Shown piece after piece: positions 1-9,718 of a stretch of DNA of 62,934 bases (the stretch's first letter is position 1; the number at the start of each line of letters is the position of its first letter). Under the pieces are notes generated by a model, which saw only the letters and a program-made list of their open reading frames with translations, searched no databases and was not told the DNA's origin. This stretch comes from Saprospiraceae bacterium. Lineage in GTDB: Bacteria > Bacteroidota > Bacteroidia > Chitinophagales > Saprospiraceae. The DNA lies in contig JAJTER010000003.1 in NCBI GenBank assembly GCA_021299835.1, positions 1-62,934 of the forward strand, given 5' to 3'. Made by a program: the position numbers and the translations under genes.

Positions 1-70
1 AAAAAAAAAATCCTTGTGTTAAATAACTCATTTTACAAAACTAAAGATGTTTAACACAACAATCAACTAC

Positions 71-83
71 ATTACAATGTAAT
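71..83. promoter_or_regulatory. Short palindrome upstream of first gene
   Basis: ATTACA-A-TGTAAT is a perfect 6-bp inverted repeat around one central base, 22 bases before the first start codon. It lies where an operator would be expected, in very AT-rich DNA where short palindromes also arise by chance. No regulator is encoded next to it. Confidence 0.25.
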
Positions 84-105
84 TAATGATATAAAAAAGA
101 AGTTA

Positions 106-762
106 ATGAAAAAGAAAAATGTAGCTATTATTGGTGCAACAGGTTTAATTGGCAATCAACTGTTAAACCTTCTTTTAAAAGATACTTATTTTGCAGACAT
201 CTATGTGATAACGCGACGTGACTTGGTGTTTAATGATGAAAGAGTTAAAAACATAGTCATTGATTTTTCTGACGATTTGTCTTTTAAAAATGCGCTGAGT
301 GCTTGCGACGTTGTATTTTGTTCCGTAGGTACTACCCAGAAACAAGTAAACGGGGACAAAGTAGCCTATCGAAAAATCGATGTTGATATACCTGAAAAGG
401 CTGCTCAATTTTGTGAGGAAAACGAGGGAACGACCTTTTTATTGGTTTCTTCCGTGGGTGCGGACAGTAAAAGCGGAAATTTTTATCTGGCATTAAAAGG
501 TGAAGTTGAAGATTATGTAGTTAAGAGAAATATACCTTCCATAACTATTTTTCGCCCATCCCTTTTATTAGGAAATAGAAAAGAATTCAGGATTGGCGAA
601 ATCATTTCTACTCTTTTTATGAAACCACTCGCCTTTTTAGTTCCTTCAATATACAAGCCTATCGAGGCGGCACAAGTGGCAAAATCTATGTATCATGTGG
701 CAATTTCAAATAGACCAGGCGTTCATATTTATCACTTTGCTGAAATGAATACTGCTTTCTGA
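106..762 (+). CDS. NAD(P)-binding oxidoreductase, atypical short-chain dehydrogenase (HTATIP2/CC3-like)
   Basis: A 218-residue Rossmann-fold protein. The dinucleotide-binding loop GATGLIG is at residues 10-16 and a YxxxK pair (YLALK) at about 127-131, after VSSVGAD, as in short-chain dehydrogenases of the HTATIP2 type. The length fits that family (210-230). There is no signal peptide or membrane segment, so it should be cytoplasmic. The substrate cannot be told from sequence. ATG follows a purine-rich stretch (aaaaaagaagtta). The gene stands alone, 74 bases before the next one on the same strand. Family level is secure, function is not. Confidence 0.85.
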   Translation: MKKKNVAIIGATGLIGNQLLNLLLKDTYFADIYVITRRDLVFNDERVKNIVIDFSDDLSFKNALSACDVVFCSVGTTQKQVNGDKVAYRKIDVDIPEKAAQFCEENEGTTFLLVSSVGADSKSGNFYLALKGEVEDYVVKRNIPSITIFRPSLLLGNRKEFRIGEIISTLFMKPLAFLVPSIYKPIEAAQVAKSMYHVAISNRPGVHIYHFAEMNTAF

Positions 763-836
763 CAAGTTGGATTTAGCGATATTTGTCCTTTGAACCCACC
801 GAAAATAGGAGGAAATTACAGGCAAAATAAATTATC

Positions 837-2120
837 ATGCGTGAAGATTTCCTCCATTTTGTCTGGCAATACCAACAATTTAACACCCATTCCTTAACAA
901 CCACTCTGGGACATCCGCTGTCCATTTTAAGGGTGGGAAAATTAAATAGCCATGCCGGGCCTGACTTCTATGAGGCTCACCTCATTATAGATGATGTCAG
1001 GTGGATTGGGCAGGTTGAAATACATCTGACCACCTCAGATTGGTTAAAACATGGTCACGCTGGTAACTTACATTATAATAATGTGATTCTTCATGTTGTC
1101 TATGAGGAAACTATCAAAATTTATCGCACCGATGGATCAGAAATACCTTGCCTGGTCTTAAAGGACAGGATTTTCCCAAATTTATCCCTGCTATTCAACC
1201 AACTCATTACTCATAAAGATAAGCTTCCCTGTTCCTTTCACTGGCCTCATGTTTCACCCCTTGTAAAACGAAAATGGCTGGAAACCCTTTCTGTTGAGCG
1301 GATAGAATCAAAAACGGCTGTGTTAAAAGAACATTACACTCTTTTAAACGGAGATTGGGAACAACTTGCTTTTCAACGTCTTGCCTATAACATGGGTCTC
1401 ATTGTCAATACCGAACCCTTCCTACAGGTAGCGAGAAGCATAGATATTAAAAAACTCCAGCGACTGCAAAATCTTTTCCAGATTGAGGCCATTTTATTTG
1501 GTCAGGCCAATCTTTTGGGTGAAGAGGAAGAGGTACTGTCGGACGAATATCAAATAAAATTAAAAGATGAGTACCTTTTTCAAAAACAAAAATATGATTT
1601 AACCCCTATTCCCAGAGGACAATGGCGAAATATGCGAATGAGACCTTCCGGTTTTCCTGAAAAGCGAATGGCTGCATTGGCGGGTTTCATTTTTCAAACA
1701 GAACATATCAAAAGTAAAATTATTCAGTTGCGAAGCAAAGCAGAACTCTATGCCTTTTTTGATATTCGCACCTCCCTTTATTGGAAAAATCATTTTAGAT
1801 TTGGAAAAATATCAGCCCAAACGAGTGCTGCAGCAGGACACGATTTAATACAGCGAATAGCCATAAACTTTGTTATTCCATTTCAATTCCTATTTTCAGA
1901 AATTTACCAGCTTCCCAATGTTAAAGAACACGCCATTGATCTGTTAAATGATCTAGAAGCTGAAGATAACCTCCTGATAAGAGAATGGAAAAAAATGGGT
2001 ATCATTCCCATTTCAGCCGCAGAAAGCCAAAGTTTGATCCACTTGAAAAACGAGTATTGTGATAAACGACGTTGCCTTTCTTGTTCTATCGGTCATGCCA
2101 TCCTACGTGGAAATACCTGA
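837..2120 (+). CDS. DUF2851 family protein
   Basis: A 427-residue protein recognisable as DUF2851, a family of unknown function typical of Bacteroidota. The N-terminal signature reads FLHFVWQYQQFN, followed by a conserved stretch around HAGPDFYEA and GQVEIHL, and the C-terminus carries a Cys cluster (CDKRRCLSCSIGHA) that could bind metal. No signal peptide is visible. Its last 18 bases overlap the end of the convergent nucleotidyltransferase gene, so the two share a 3' junction and no terminator separates them. Assignment to the family is firm; the role is unknown. Confidence 0.9.
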   Translation: MREDFLHFVWQYQQFNTHSLTTTLGHPLSILRVGKLNSHAGPDFYEAHLIIDDVRWIGQVEIHLTTSDWLKHGHAGNLHYNNVILHVVYEETIKIYRTDGSEIPCLVLKDRIFPNLSLLFNQLITHKDKLPCSFHWPHVSPLVKRKWLETLSVERIESKTAVLKEHYTLLNGDWEQLAFQRLAYNMGLIVNTEPFLQVARSIDIKKLQRLQNLFQIEAILFGQANLLGEEEEVLSDEYQIKLKDEYLFQKQKYDLTPIPRGQWRNMRMRPSGFPEKRMAALAGFIFQTEHIKSKIIQLRSKAELYAFFDIRTSLYWKNHFRFGKISAQTSAAAGHDLIQRIAINFVIPFQFLFSEIYQLPNVKEHAIDLLNDLEAEDNLLIREWKKMGIIPISAAESQSLIHLKNEYCDKRRCLSCSIGHAILRGNT

Positions 2121-2843
2121 AATCATAGATAATAATCCCTCCGCCTTTTCAATGGCATTCAACTTACCAACATCTTCCCAAATATCACCAGTATGATCAA
2201 ATGCTCCTATTCTCCTGTTTGATGCGACAGATAAATAAAAAGGCATAATTGGGAATATTTCTTCTTGTGGCATTAATTCAAAAATTTCAGGATTAATGAC
2301 ATGGATACCACTAAAGGAATAGAACGTTGGATTTTCTATGGGCCGGGAAATAATTTCCTCGCCCGTTTGATGATTTTTCCATCCACTTAATAAATTTTGA
2401 TCATTGAACATCATTTGCCTGGAAGATTCTCTTGTTTGAACGGCCAGTGTAACCAAAAAGGAGTGTTCCTGGTGAAATTTAACCATTTCAGCCAAATTTA
2501 GACTAGTAACAATATCTGCATTAACCACTAAAAACGGTTCGTCTTTCAGAAACCAGGCAGCATTTTTTAAGCCTCCTCCTGTGTCAAGAAGTATTTTTTC
2601 TTCGTTAGAAATATGGATTTCAATGTCAAAATTATTTTTTTCCTCAAGAAATGCCATTATTTTGTCAGCAAAGTGATGCACATTAATAATTATTTCATTG
2701 AAACCATAGTATTTTAATCTTCTAATGGCCAATTCCAATAAGGGAATACCATTCAAGGGAACTAAAGCTTTAGGAATATTGTTGGTTAAAGGTCGCAACC
2801 TGGTTCCCAGTCCTGCGGCAAAAATCATCGCTTTCATATACAT
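2103..2843 (-). CDS. NDP-sugar pyrophosphorylase-like nucleotidyltransferase (MurU/RmlA-like)
   Basis: A 246-residue sugar-phosphate nucleotidyltransferase. The nucleotide-binding signature is FAAGLGTRLRPLT near residue 8, with the NADIV metal-binding aspartate near residue 109, TGGGL for base contacts, and a C-terminal WEDVGKLNAIEKA resembling the WxDVGT end of MurU enzymes, which load N-acetylmuramate-1-phosphate with UTP in peptidoglycan recycling. The short length without a left-handed beta-helix also fits MurU. Neither the sugar nor the nucleotide can be proven here. Two ATGs compete (2843 and 2837). It is divergent from lpxK with only 28 bases between starts, so promoters must overlap. 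Confidence 0.85.
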   Translation of the reverse strand: MYMKAMIFAAGLGTRLRPLTNNIPKALVPLNGIPLLELAIRRLKYYGFNEIIINVHHFADKIMAFLEEKNNFDIEIHISNEEKILLDTGGGLKNAAWFLKDEPFLVVNADIVTSLNLAEMVKFHQEHSFLVTLAVQTRESSRQMMFNDQNLLSGWKNHQTGEEIISRPIENPTFYSFSGIHVINPEIFELMPQEEIFPIMPFYLSVASNRRIGAFDHTGDIWEDVGKLNAIEKAEGLLSMISGIST

Positions 2844-2871
2844 TGCATTTCGGAATAAAGATAACAGTAAA

Positions 2872-3939
2872 ATGCTTCAACATCTATTCGTTCGATTTCT
2901 TTTACTCCCATTATCTCTACTTTATGGATTTGGGGTGAGTATTCATAGATTTTTGTATCTGACAGAAATAATCAAACCATTAAAATTTAGCCTCCCCATT
3001 TTATCCATTGGGAATTTATCCGTTGGAGGTTCAGGAAAAACGCCCCATGTGGAGTACCTCGTTCATTATTTGAAAAATTATGTCCAGGTAGGGGTCTTAA
3101 GCAGAGGGTACAACAGGAAAAGTACGGGATTCATTTGGGTTGAACCCTATTTAAAATCAGATGAAGCCGGTGACGAACCTTTACAAATCAAAAGTAAATT
3201 TCCCGATGTTTCTGTTGCTGTTTGTGAAAGCAGAGTAAGTGGCGTTTCTGAAATGGTCGCCATAAACCCTGCTTTACAGGTGATTTTACTTGATGACGCT
3301 TTTCAACACAGAGCCATAAAGCCTGAACTCGATATTATACTGACTACCTTTCAGCAACCCTTTTTTTCCGATTATTTGTTACCCTTTGGAAGACTAAGAG
3401 AATGGAGAAATGCTTACAAAAGAGCTGATGTATTGATTGTAAGTAAATGTCCTGAAAGATTAACGGAGGAAATCAGGGAAGATTATTTGAGTAAAATAAA
3501 TCCATTACCCCATCAGAAAGTATATTTTTCCTCCTTCAAATATGGAAATCCTTATCACTTGTTTAATCCGGAGATAAAATGGTTACCTCATCAGCTACCC
3601 TCCGTTTTATTGGTAACAGCTATCGCGTCTGTTCAATATTTAGAGGATTATTTAAAACCACGAACCTCCACATTAGTGCATCAGGTTCATGAAGATCATC
3701 ACTATTTCACCCACTACGAAATGGCACAACTTCGAAAAAAGCTGGATGAAATGGAAGGTTCCCATAAAATCATTCTCACCACAGAAAAAGATGCTACCCG
3801 AATGTGGTTACACAAAGATTTTATAGAAAAAGAGAATCTTCCCATCTTCGTTTTGCCTGTAGCGGTAGTTTTTCATGGAAATGATGGCCACCTTTTCAAC
3901 GAACAGATCAAACAATGCTTACTGGATTTTCAATCGTAA
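2872..3939 (+). CDS. lpxK: Tetraacyldisaccharide 4'-kinase
   Basis: LpxK phosphorylates the 4' position of the lipid A disaccharide precursor at the inner membrane. An N-terminal hydrophobic helix (about residues 5-30) precedes the Walker A loop VGGSGKTP at about 51-58; the LDDAFQHR motif in the middle and TTEKDATR near the C-terminus are family signatures. I place the start at the ATG at 2872, giving 355 residues, the usual length. The frame is open further upstream to 2725, but that part overlaps the divergent nucleotidyltransferase and does not look like LpxK. It shows that this organism makes lipid A. The gene ends before a strong bidirectional terminator. Confidence 0.95.
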   Translation: MLQHLFVRFLLLPLSLLYGFGVSIHRFLYLTEIIKPLKFSLPILSIGNLSVGGSGKTPHVEYLVHYLKNYVQVGVLSRGYNRKSTGFIWVEPYLKSDEAGDEPLQIKSKFPDVSVAVCESRVSGVSEMVAINPALQVILLDDAFQHRAIKPELDIILTTFQQPFFSDYLLPFGRLREWRNAYKRADVLIVSKCPERLTEEIREDYLSKINPLPHQKVYFSSFKYGNPYHLFNPEIKWLPHQLPSVLLVTAIASVQYLEDYLKPRTSTLVHQVHEDHHYFTHYEMAQLRKKLDEMEGSHKIILTTEKDATRMWLHKDFIEKENLPIFVLPVAVVFHGNDGHLFNEQIKQCLLDFQS

Positions 3940-3957
3940 CCTAGTTATTTACTCATT

Positions 3958-4003
3958 AAAAAAGGCAAAACACAGGAAATAATTCCCAAGTTTTGCCTTT
4001 TTT
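3958..4003. terminator. Bidirectional intrinsic terminator
   Basis: A perfect 14-bp inverted repeat (AAAAAAGGCAAAAC / GTTTTGCCTTTTTT) with an 18-base loop. The A/T tails give a U-tract in both directions. It sits between the 3' ends of lpxK and the convergent tricorn protease gene and should stop transcription from both. Confidence 0.85.
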
Positions 4004-4043
4004 AATAAGCATAAATTAAACCAACATCAGAAAAATACGATGA

Positions 4044-7000
4044 TTATCGGTTTCCTCCTGGACGTTTCCAACGTACTGGCGGGGCAGGTTCTTCTTTTAA
4101 TTTCACTCCTTTAGTCTCCAATAATTTAAGTGCTTCCTGAACAGCTCTCTCTAATTGAGGATCCTTGCCAGCTAAAACAGCCGCTGGATCTTGCAGTACT
4201 TCAATATCAGGAGAAATACCTTCCCCCTCCACTGCCCAACGACCATCTGTATCAAAAAATCCACCTCTCGGAGCAACCATCCTGCCTCCATCTAAAAAAC
4301 GGGGAGTATCCCAGGTGCCTACCAGACCCCCCCAGGTACGTGTGCCAATTAAAGGGCCAATCATTGATTTTTTGAACATGTAAGGCAATAAATCACCCCC
4401 AGAACCGGCTCGCTCGTTAATAATCATCACTTTAGGGCCGAAAATTCCTGACATAGGCGTGGTAGAAACAGTATGGCCATCCACTCTATTGTTGAAATAA
4501 CCCATTAAAGGTCTGTTCATAACATCCACCATATAATCGGCCGCAGATCCACCACCGTTATTTCGCTCATCAATGACAGCTCCCTGTTTGTCTTGCTGTC
4601 CAAAATAATACCTGTTGAAATAAGTATAACCAGGCTGTCCTGTATTTGGAACATAAACATAAGCCAGTTTTCCATTCGATAAAACATCTACTTTGCGTCT
4701 GTTTCCTTCTACCCATTCTCTTAATCTTAATCCTGCTTCATTTGCAATTGGCGTTACCTCTATAACTTTTGATCCCTCAAATGCAGGCGTTGAATTAATT
4801 CGAATTTGGGTTAAACGACCCACTGAGCCAATGAATAGTTTATGTGGATTATTGTCAAAACTGAGCTTTTGCCCGTTTATTTCTAATAAATAGTCCCCTT
4901 CTTTAACGCCCAGTCCAGGAATAGCCAATGGAGCTACTAGATCGGGATTCCATTGCTCACCTGTCAATATTTTTTTAAACCTAAAACCTACACCTGTCCA
5001 TTCATAGTCGGCACCTAAGAGCCCAACCTCCTGATTATTCAATGTGGGAAAATCGCCTCCACTGGTGTAAGAATGGCCTACTGAAACTTCGCCTCCTAAA
5101 ATATCAACGACATAATTTAAATCGGTCCTATGTTTGACATGTTCAACCCAGGGTTGATACCACTCATAAATTTTATCCCATGGTGCCCCGTGCACATTAT
5201 CAACATATAGAAAATCTCTTTGAAACCGCCACCCCTCTTTAAATATTTGTCTCCATTCTGATGTCGGGTCTATTTTCATGCCCATATTAACATTCAATTT
5301 TCCATCTCCAACCTTACCTGGTGACTCTGACTTAATAATTCCCCAGGTGCTCCCCGCCTGATAAAGAAGTTGTTTTCTATTTTGTGAAATAGAAATATTA
5401 CTAATACCCCCAATTAATAAATCCGTTTTGCGTGTATTAAAAATGAATCTATGGATATTTAATAGCGGACTACCTTCTGTATTTTCAGAATAAATAATAC
5501 TGCCACCTACCCCAGGGTACAAATGCTGGAATGATTTTTTAGGCAAATTTAAAGCGACAACACGTTGCTGAATACCGTCAAAATCGATTTTAATCATTTT
5601 CGATTTCACCGATTTATCTGTCGAATCCTTTATTGATTTTTCTTCATCACTTTGAGGTAATAAAGGTGATTTTCCAGCCGAAGAAAGTACCGTGGCATAA
5701 ATAGCTCTCGACACAGGTTTATCGTAAGAAGTCATATCAAGCCAACCAGAAGCGACGCCAAAATCGGTGCTTGCTAAGAAAAACAACCATTCACCTCCCT
5801 CATCCCAGACAGGATCAATCGCGTCGGCCAAAGGATCGGTTATTGCTTTGGTCGTGCCCGACGTTAAATCATATACAAAAATAGAACGAAGCTGATTTGG
5901 TAAGCGGCGGGCATAAGCGACCCATTTCCCGTCGGGAGACCAAACGGGGAGTAAACTCCTGTCTGGATTTGCGTAGAGATCTGTATCTACTTTTTTAAGT
6001 AATCCTTTTTCAGTATCATAAACATATAAAGAATAATCTTTATCTGTAAATGCAATATGTCGATTATCAGATGACCACACAGGGTAAAAGTAAAAAGAAG
6101 GGGTATTTAATTTAATTGCTTTTTCAATAGTACCCAATTGATCAGCGACGACCAGTTGATATTCGCCAGATGCATCAGAAAACCAGGCAATTTTCTGACC
6201 ATCAGCAGACCAGGAAGGATAACGATCGGCGACGCCTGGAGAATTGGAGATATTCCGCCAGGCACCATTTTCTTTAGGTACTGTAAAAATTTCCCCTCTA
6301 TATTCAAAAATGGCTCTTTGCCCAGTTGGAGAAAGGGAAGGATTGGTCAGCAACTCAGGTTTTATTGTTTCCCAACGAGGCATGGACCAGGTAAAATCGC
6401 CTTTAACCTCAATATTTAACTGGTTTGATTTTCCTGATAATGGATTCAGCAGATGTAAATAGCCGCCTTGTTCATAAACAATTTCCTCCTGACCAGCATC
6501 CAGGCTTTTTACATCGAAATCTTTATGAAAAGTGTGTTGTTTAACTTGTTTAGATTTCCGGTCATAACTCCATATATTATTAGCATAATCTCTTTCTGAA
6601 AGAAAATAAACTTTGTCATTTAACCAAACAGGATCAGTATGTCTTTCGCTATTTAATTGAGGTGTTTGTTCTAATTTCATTGTTGCGAGCTCAACGATCC
6701 AGATAGGAAGGGCCTGTCCGCCTCTATAATTACGCCATTCGGGATCCCAAAAAGTGATTGGGGTAAATGCGGCAAATTTCCCATCGGGAGAAATCTCCCC
6801 AAAAGAAGCTTGGGGAATACCTAGATCTTTAGGCCACCCACCATCTTTATCCACATAAAAGAATTGATTAATTTTAGTTGGCATTCCAGCTGCACCTGAG
6901 CGAAAAAGCACTGATTTCCCATCAGGAGACCAACCCTGCACAAGATCTTCCCCTGGGTGCCAGGTCAATCTTTTCGGTTCACCCCCTTCGGAGGGAATCA

Positions 7001-7292
7001 CGTAAGCGTCAACATTTCCAGCATATTGTGCTGAAAAAGCAATCCATTTTCCATCAGGTGAAAAATGCGGAACGCTCTCACTTCCTTCGTGGGAAGTTAA
7101 TCGACGCGCTGCACCTCCATTTTTTTGAACAATCCATAAATCATCAGCATAAACAAAAGCAACCTGATCCTTACTGAGGGTTGGTTGTCTCAACAACCTG
7201 GTTCCTTGAGAAAAAGCGGTTGTTTTTATGCAGAATACACCCAAAAAAATCCAAACAGTGGGCGTAATCATTTTTAATAAACTATTTTTCAT
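4044..7292 (-). CDS. Tricorn-type S41 family peptidase (copy 1)
   Basis: A 1082-residue exported protease related to archaeal tricorn. Order: signal peptide (about residues 1-29, ending AFSQ); a beta-propeller region with many SPDGKWIAFS-type blades; a core with VGHSYTSGGD (catalytic His/Ser region); a PDZ-like segment (VKEGDYLLEINGQ); and an S41 domain with the nucleophile serine in INERAGSGGD near residue 964 and the glutamate region EGEGISPDIEV near 1025. In tricorn the propeller gates peptide access; here the protein probably acts in the periplasm or outside. It begins 26 bases after the GH95-like gene on the same strand, so the two are likely one operon. A paralogue lies at 48732-52067. 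Confidence 0.92.
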   Translation of the reverse strand: MKNSLLKMITPTVWIFLGVFCIKTTAFSQGTRLLRQPTLSKDQVAFVYADDLWIVQKNGGAARRLTSHEGSESVPHFSPDGKWIAFSAQYAGNVDAYVIPSEGGEPKRLTWHPGEDLVQGWSPDGKSVLFRSGAAGMPTKINQFFYVDKDGGWPKDLGIPQASFGEISPDGKFAAFTPITFWDPEWRNYRGGQALPIWIVELATMKLEQTPQLNSERHTDPVWLNDKVYFLSERDYANNIWSYDRKSKQVKQHTFHKDFDVKSLDAGQEEIVYEQGGYLHLLNPLSGKSNQLNIEVKGDFTWSMPRWETIKPELLTNPSLSPTGQRAIFEYRGEIFTVPKENGAWRNISNSPGVADRYPSWSADGQKIAWFSDASGEYQLVVADQLGTIEKAIKLNTPSFYFYPVWSSDNRHIAFTDKDYSLYVYDTEKGLLKKVDTDLYANPDRSLLPVWSPDGKWVAYARRLPNQLRSIFVYDLTSGTTKAITDPLADAIDPVWDEGGEWLFFLASTDFGVASGWLDMTSYDKPVSRAIYATVLSSAGKSPLLPQSDEEKSIKDSTDKSVKSKMIKIDFDGIQQRVVALNLPKKSFQHLYPGVGGSIIYSENTEGSPLLNIHRFIFNTRKTDLLIGGISNISISQNRKQLLYQAGSTWGIIKSESPGKVGDGKLNVNMGMKIDPTSEWRQIFKEGWRFQRDFLYVDNVHGAPWDKIYEWYQPWVEHVKHRTDLNYVVDILGGEVSVGHSYTSGGDFPTLNNQEVGLLGADYEWTGVGFRFKKILTGEQWNPDLVAPLAIPGLGVKEGDYLLEINGQKLSFDNNPHKLFIGSVGRLTQIRINSTPAFEGSKVIEVTPIANEAGLRLREWVEGNRRKVDVLSNGKLAYVYVPNTGQPGYTYFNRYYFGQQDKQGAVIDERNNGGGSAADYMVDVMNRPLMGYFNNRVDGHTVSTTPMSGIFGPKVMIINERAGSGGDLLPYMFKKSMIGPLIGTRTWGGLVGTWDTPRFLDGGRMVAPRGGFFDTDGRWAVEGEGISPDIEVLQDPAAVLAGKDPQLERAVQEALKLLETKGVKLKEEPAPPVRWKRPGGNR

Positions 7293-7318
7293 ACACGTTT
7301 TTTTATAAAATTAATAAA

Positions 7319-9613
7319 TCATTGGCTAAGTGTCAGTATATCTCCTTTTGAAAGATTAAAAACGAGCATCTCCCCTTCCTTTATATATGGGATGGATGAC
7401 TTAAAAGGATGCTGCTCAAAAGGATTTTTAATATTCAAAACACCAGAAACAGTTGCCTCAATTTGAACCTTTGCCACCTTTCCATTTACCCTATTGGCAG
7501 ACACTAAAAATGCTCCCTCGGTTCTCATTTGTCGAAAAGAAACCTGTTTCCAATCTGACGGAATGGCGGGAAAAAGATGAATAAAACCCGCATGGCTTTG
7601 CAAAAGCATTTCTTGTACGCCCGCGGCAAAAGCAAAATTTCCCTCGAGGGTAAAAGGTCGGTAAGTAAAAGTGGAATAGCCAAGTTTCGATTGATCGCCA
7701 TTGGCGTGAAAACTATTTTTCAGACAAAAATGCTCAGCAAAAATACGCAGGGCCTTTGCTGCGCCCGTCCCATCAAAATTTCTGGCTTTTACATTGCCAA
7801 GCCAGGCAAAAGAATAGCCACAATATTGACTTGAACCATATTTATCTAAGGTATTTATAGTGTTTTGAATGATCTGTTTATCCTTTTCCCCATTTGAAAC
7901 ATCGACCAATCCTAGTGGATGGAAGGCTACCAAATGTGAAAAATGTCTGTGCGAGGCATCATACGGAAAATCTTTAGCAAAGGTGAGTCCCGATGAACGA
8001 TCTACATCTAATTCACCCCATTCCCTACCCATTTTTTGCCATTTTATGGCCTCTTCTGGCTTATCGAGCTCGGTGGCCAATTCTGCCGTTTTGGAAAAAA
8101 GCCATTTTACCAAGCCCAAATCAAAATTGGTCATGGTTGAAAACCAGGCCTTGGGTGAATTATTAAAAATTTCAGGACTGGAGGAAAGGGGTAATTTTCT
8201 TATTCCTTTTTCGTCTAAAAGGGAAACTTCCTTCAAATATATAGCTACTTTTTCCAGCCAGGGATAAGCTTTTTCCGATAAAAAGGTTCGATCCATCGAG
8301 TAGCGCCATTGTAAATAGTAATGATGGGCAATCCAGGCCGATACCGTTGGCCCGAAAGAATATTGAATCCAGCCACCCATTGGACTACCTGCAAAAGTAG
8401 AAACGCCAGGAACATTGATTCCATTTGTTTGAAAATATTGTTTGGTATAGGCTTCAAAAACAGGTTTATTTTTCTCCAGCCAATCTATAAATCCCATGGA
8501 TTGGCCTAATTTATTGGCACTATACGCTGGCCAATAACTTAGCTGTGTATTCAAATCGTTGTGAAAATCACCTTTCCAGGGTGGTAATTTACCATTGTCA
8601 GCCGTCCAGACTGCTTGCAAAGAAATGGGAGGAGCGCCATTACCCGACGCTGCACCGAATTTGTACTGCTCCAGATACCACTGTTTCATTAAAATACTAT
8701 CTGGGATATTTATGCTACATTGTTCCCAATAGTCTAACCACCAATTTTTATGAATATTTAATCCTTTATTATAAGAATCAGCTGAAATTTGTTCTGAAGG
8801 CTGCGCTGCAGGCAGATGGTCGTCTGTATTTGTTTTAATCACCTGAATATTCCAAATCCCTGTCAAAACATCTCCTTCCAATTTCCATTGAACATTGATA
8901 CGATAAGTAAAACCATTCCAACCCTCCTGGGTGTAGGAAATAAAGTTATTTTCCTTGTGCAAAACCCCTTTTGGATAACCCAATCGTCTTAAATCTTGTC
9001 CCGTTACTGGATTATCCTCCCCCGACGATGAGTCTACATTATAGGGAGGTGGAATCAATTCAGGTAAAACAGTTCCCTTTATATTAGAAAATTTAAACCA
9101 GCCCTCTTGTTTAGACGCATGAACAAAAGTCTCCAGGGTCATACCATTTGTCCATTCAACTTCGCAAAGTCCCTGTTTGAGAAACAGCTCAACGCGTTTC
9201 ACTTCTGATTGGATATCAAAGGTTAAAGCTCCCGCGGGAATCTTTGAAGGCCCGGGATCTCTATCATAGGGAAGATCAAACATTTGCTGAACTTCTCCAT
9301 ATTTATTATTTTTCCAACGATCTATTACCCATTTAAAATTCCAGTTTTTATGATCGAGGTTAGCTGTAGGTCGAAGATCCCACAAATCGGCCCTATCTAA
9401 TGAAAATCTTAACTTTCCTTCCTTTTCCCAAATAAGCGCCCCTAACATACCGTTTCCCAGGGGAATTGCTTCGTCCCAAGTAGTTGCAAGCTCTTCAAAT
9501 AATAAATTCTGATGCCGACCTGGTTGTAATTCATCCATTGCATTTTGCCCTATCATCAGCGTAGAAAAAAGAAAAAAAAGTACTACCGACAACCTTTCTG
9601 CATTATAAACCAT
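7319..9613 (-). CDS. Glycoside hydrolase, GH95-like (alpha-L-fucosidase-type fold)
   Basis: A 764-residue exported protein with an N-terminal hydrophobic signal (about residues 8-22). Motifs of family GH95 appear in order: DEAIPLGNGMLGALIW near the N-terminus; DFHNDLNTQLSYWPA, corresponding to the catalytic Asn region; SSPEIFNN, containing the candidate general acid Glu; HRHFSHLVAFHPLG; and GYSFAWLGNVKARN. GH95 enzymes release alpha-L-fucose or alpha-L-galactose by inversion. The substrate here is not certain because this branch is distant from characterised fucosidases. It probably leads an operon with the tricorn-type protease downstream. No SusC/D pair is nearby, so it is not part of a classical polysaccharide utilisation locus. 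Confidence 0.8.
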   Translation of the reverse strand: MVYNAERLSVVLFFLFSTLMIGQNAMDELQPGRHQNLLFEELATTWDEAIPLGNGMLGALIWEKEGKLRFSLDRADLWDLRPTANLDHKNWNFKWVIDRWKNNKYGEVQQMFDLPYDRDPGPSKIPAGALTFDIQSEVKRVELFLKQGLCEVEWTNGMTLETFVHASKQEGWFKFSNIKGTVLPELIPPPYNVDSSSGEDNPVTGQDLRRLGYPKGVLHKENNFISYTQEGWNGFTYRINVQWKLEGDVLTGIWNIQVIKTNTDDHLPAAQPSEQISADSYNKGLNIHKNWWLDYWEQCSINIPDSILMKQWYLEQYKFGAASGNGAPPISLQAVWTADNGKLPPWKGDFHNDLNTQLSYWPAYSANKLGQSMGFIDWLEKNKPVFEAYTKQYFQTNGINVPGVSTFAGSPMGGWIQYSFGPTVSAWIAHHYYLQWRYSMDRTFLSEKAYPWLEKVAIYLKEVSLLDEKGIRKLPLSSSPEIFNNSPKAWFSTMTNFDLGLVKWLFSKTAELATELDKPEEAIKWQKMGREWGELDVDRSSGLTFAKDFPYDASHRHFSHLVAFHPLGLVDVSNGEKDKQIIQNTINTLDKYGSSQYCGYSFAWLGNVKARNFDGTGAAKALRIFAEHFCLKNSFHANGDQSKLGYSTFTYRPFTLEGNFAFAAGVQEMLLQSHAGFIHLFPAIPSDWKQVSFRQMRTEGAFLVSANRVNGKVAKVQIEATVSGVLNIKNPFEQHPFKSSIPYIKEGEMLVFNLSKGDILTLSQ

Positions 9614-9718
9614 AAATAATTCGTTTGTTACCTCAAAAATTACTACTTTTTTAGCAACTTTTTAAAAAATGATTCTCATTTTTCGAATAATTAATTTTTA
9701 ACCACAATAATTATCATT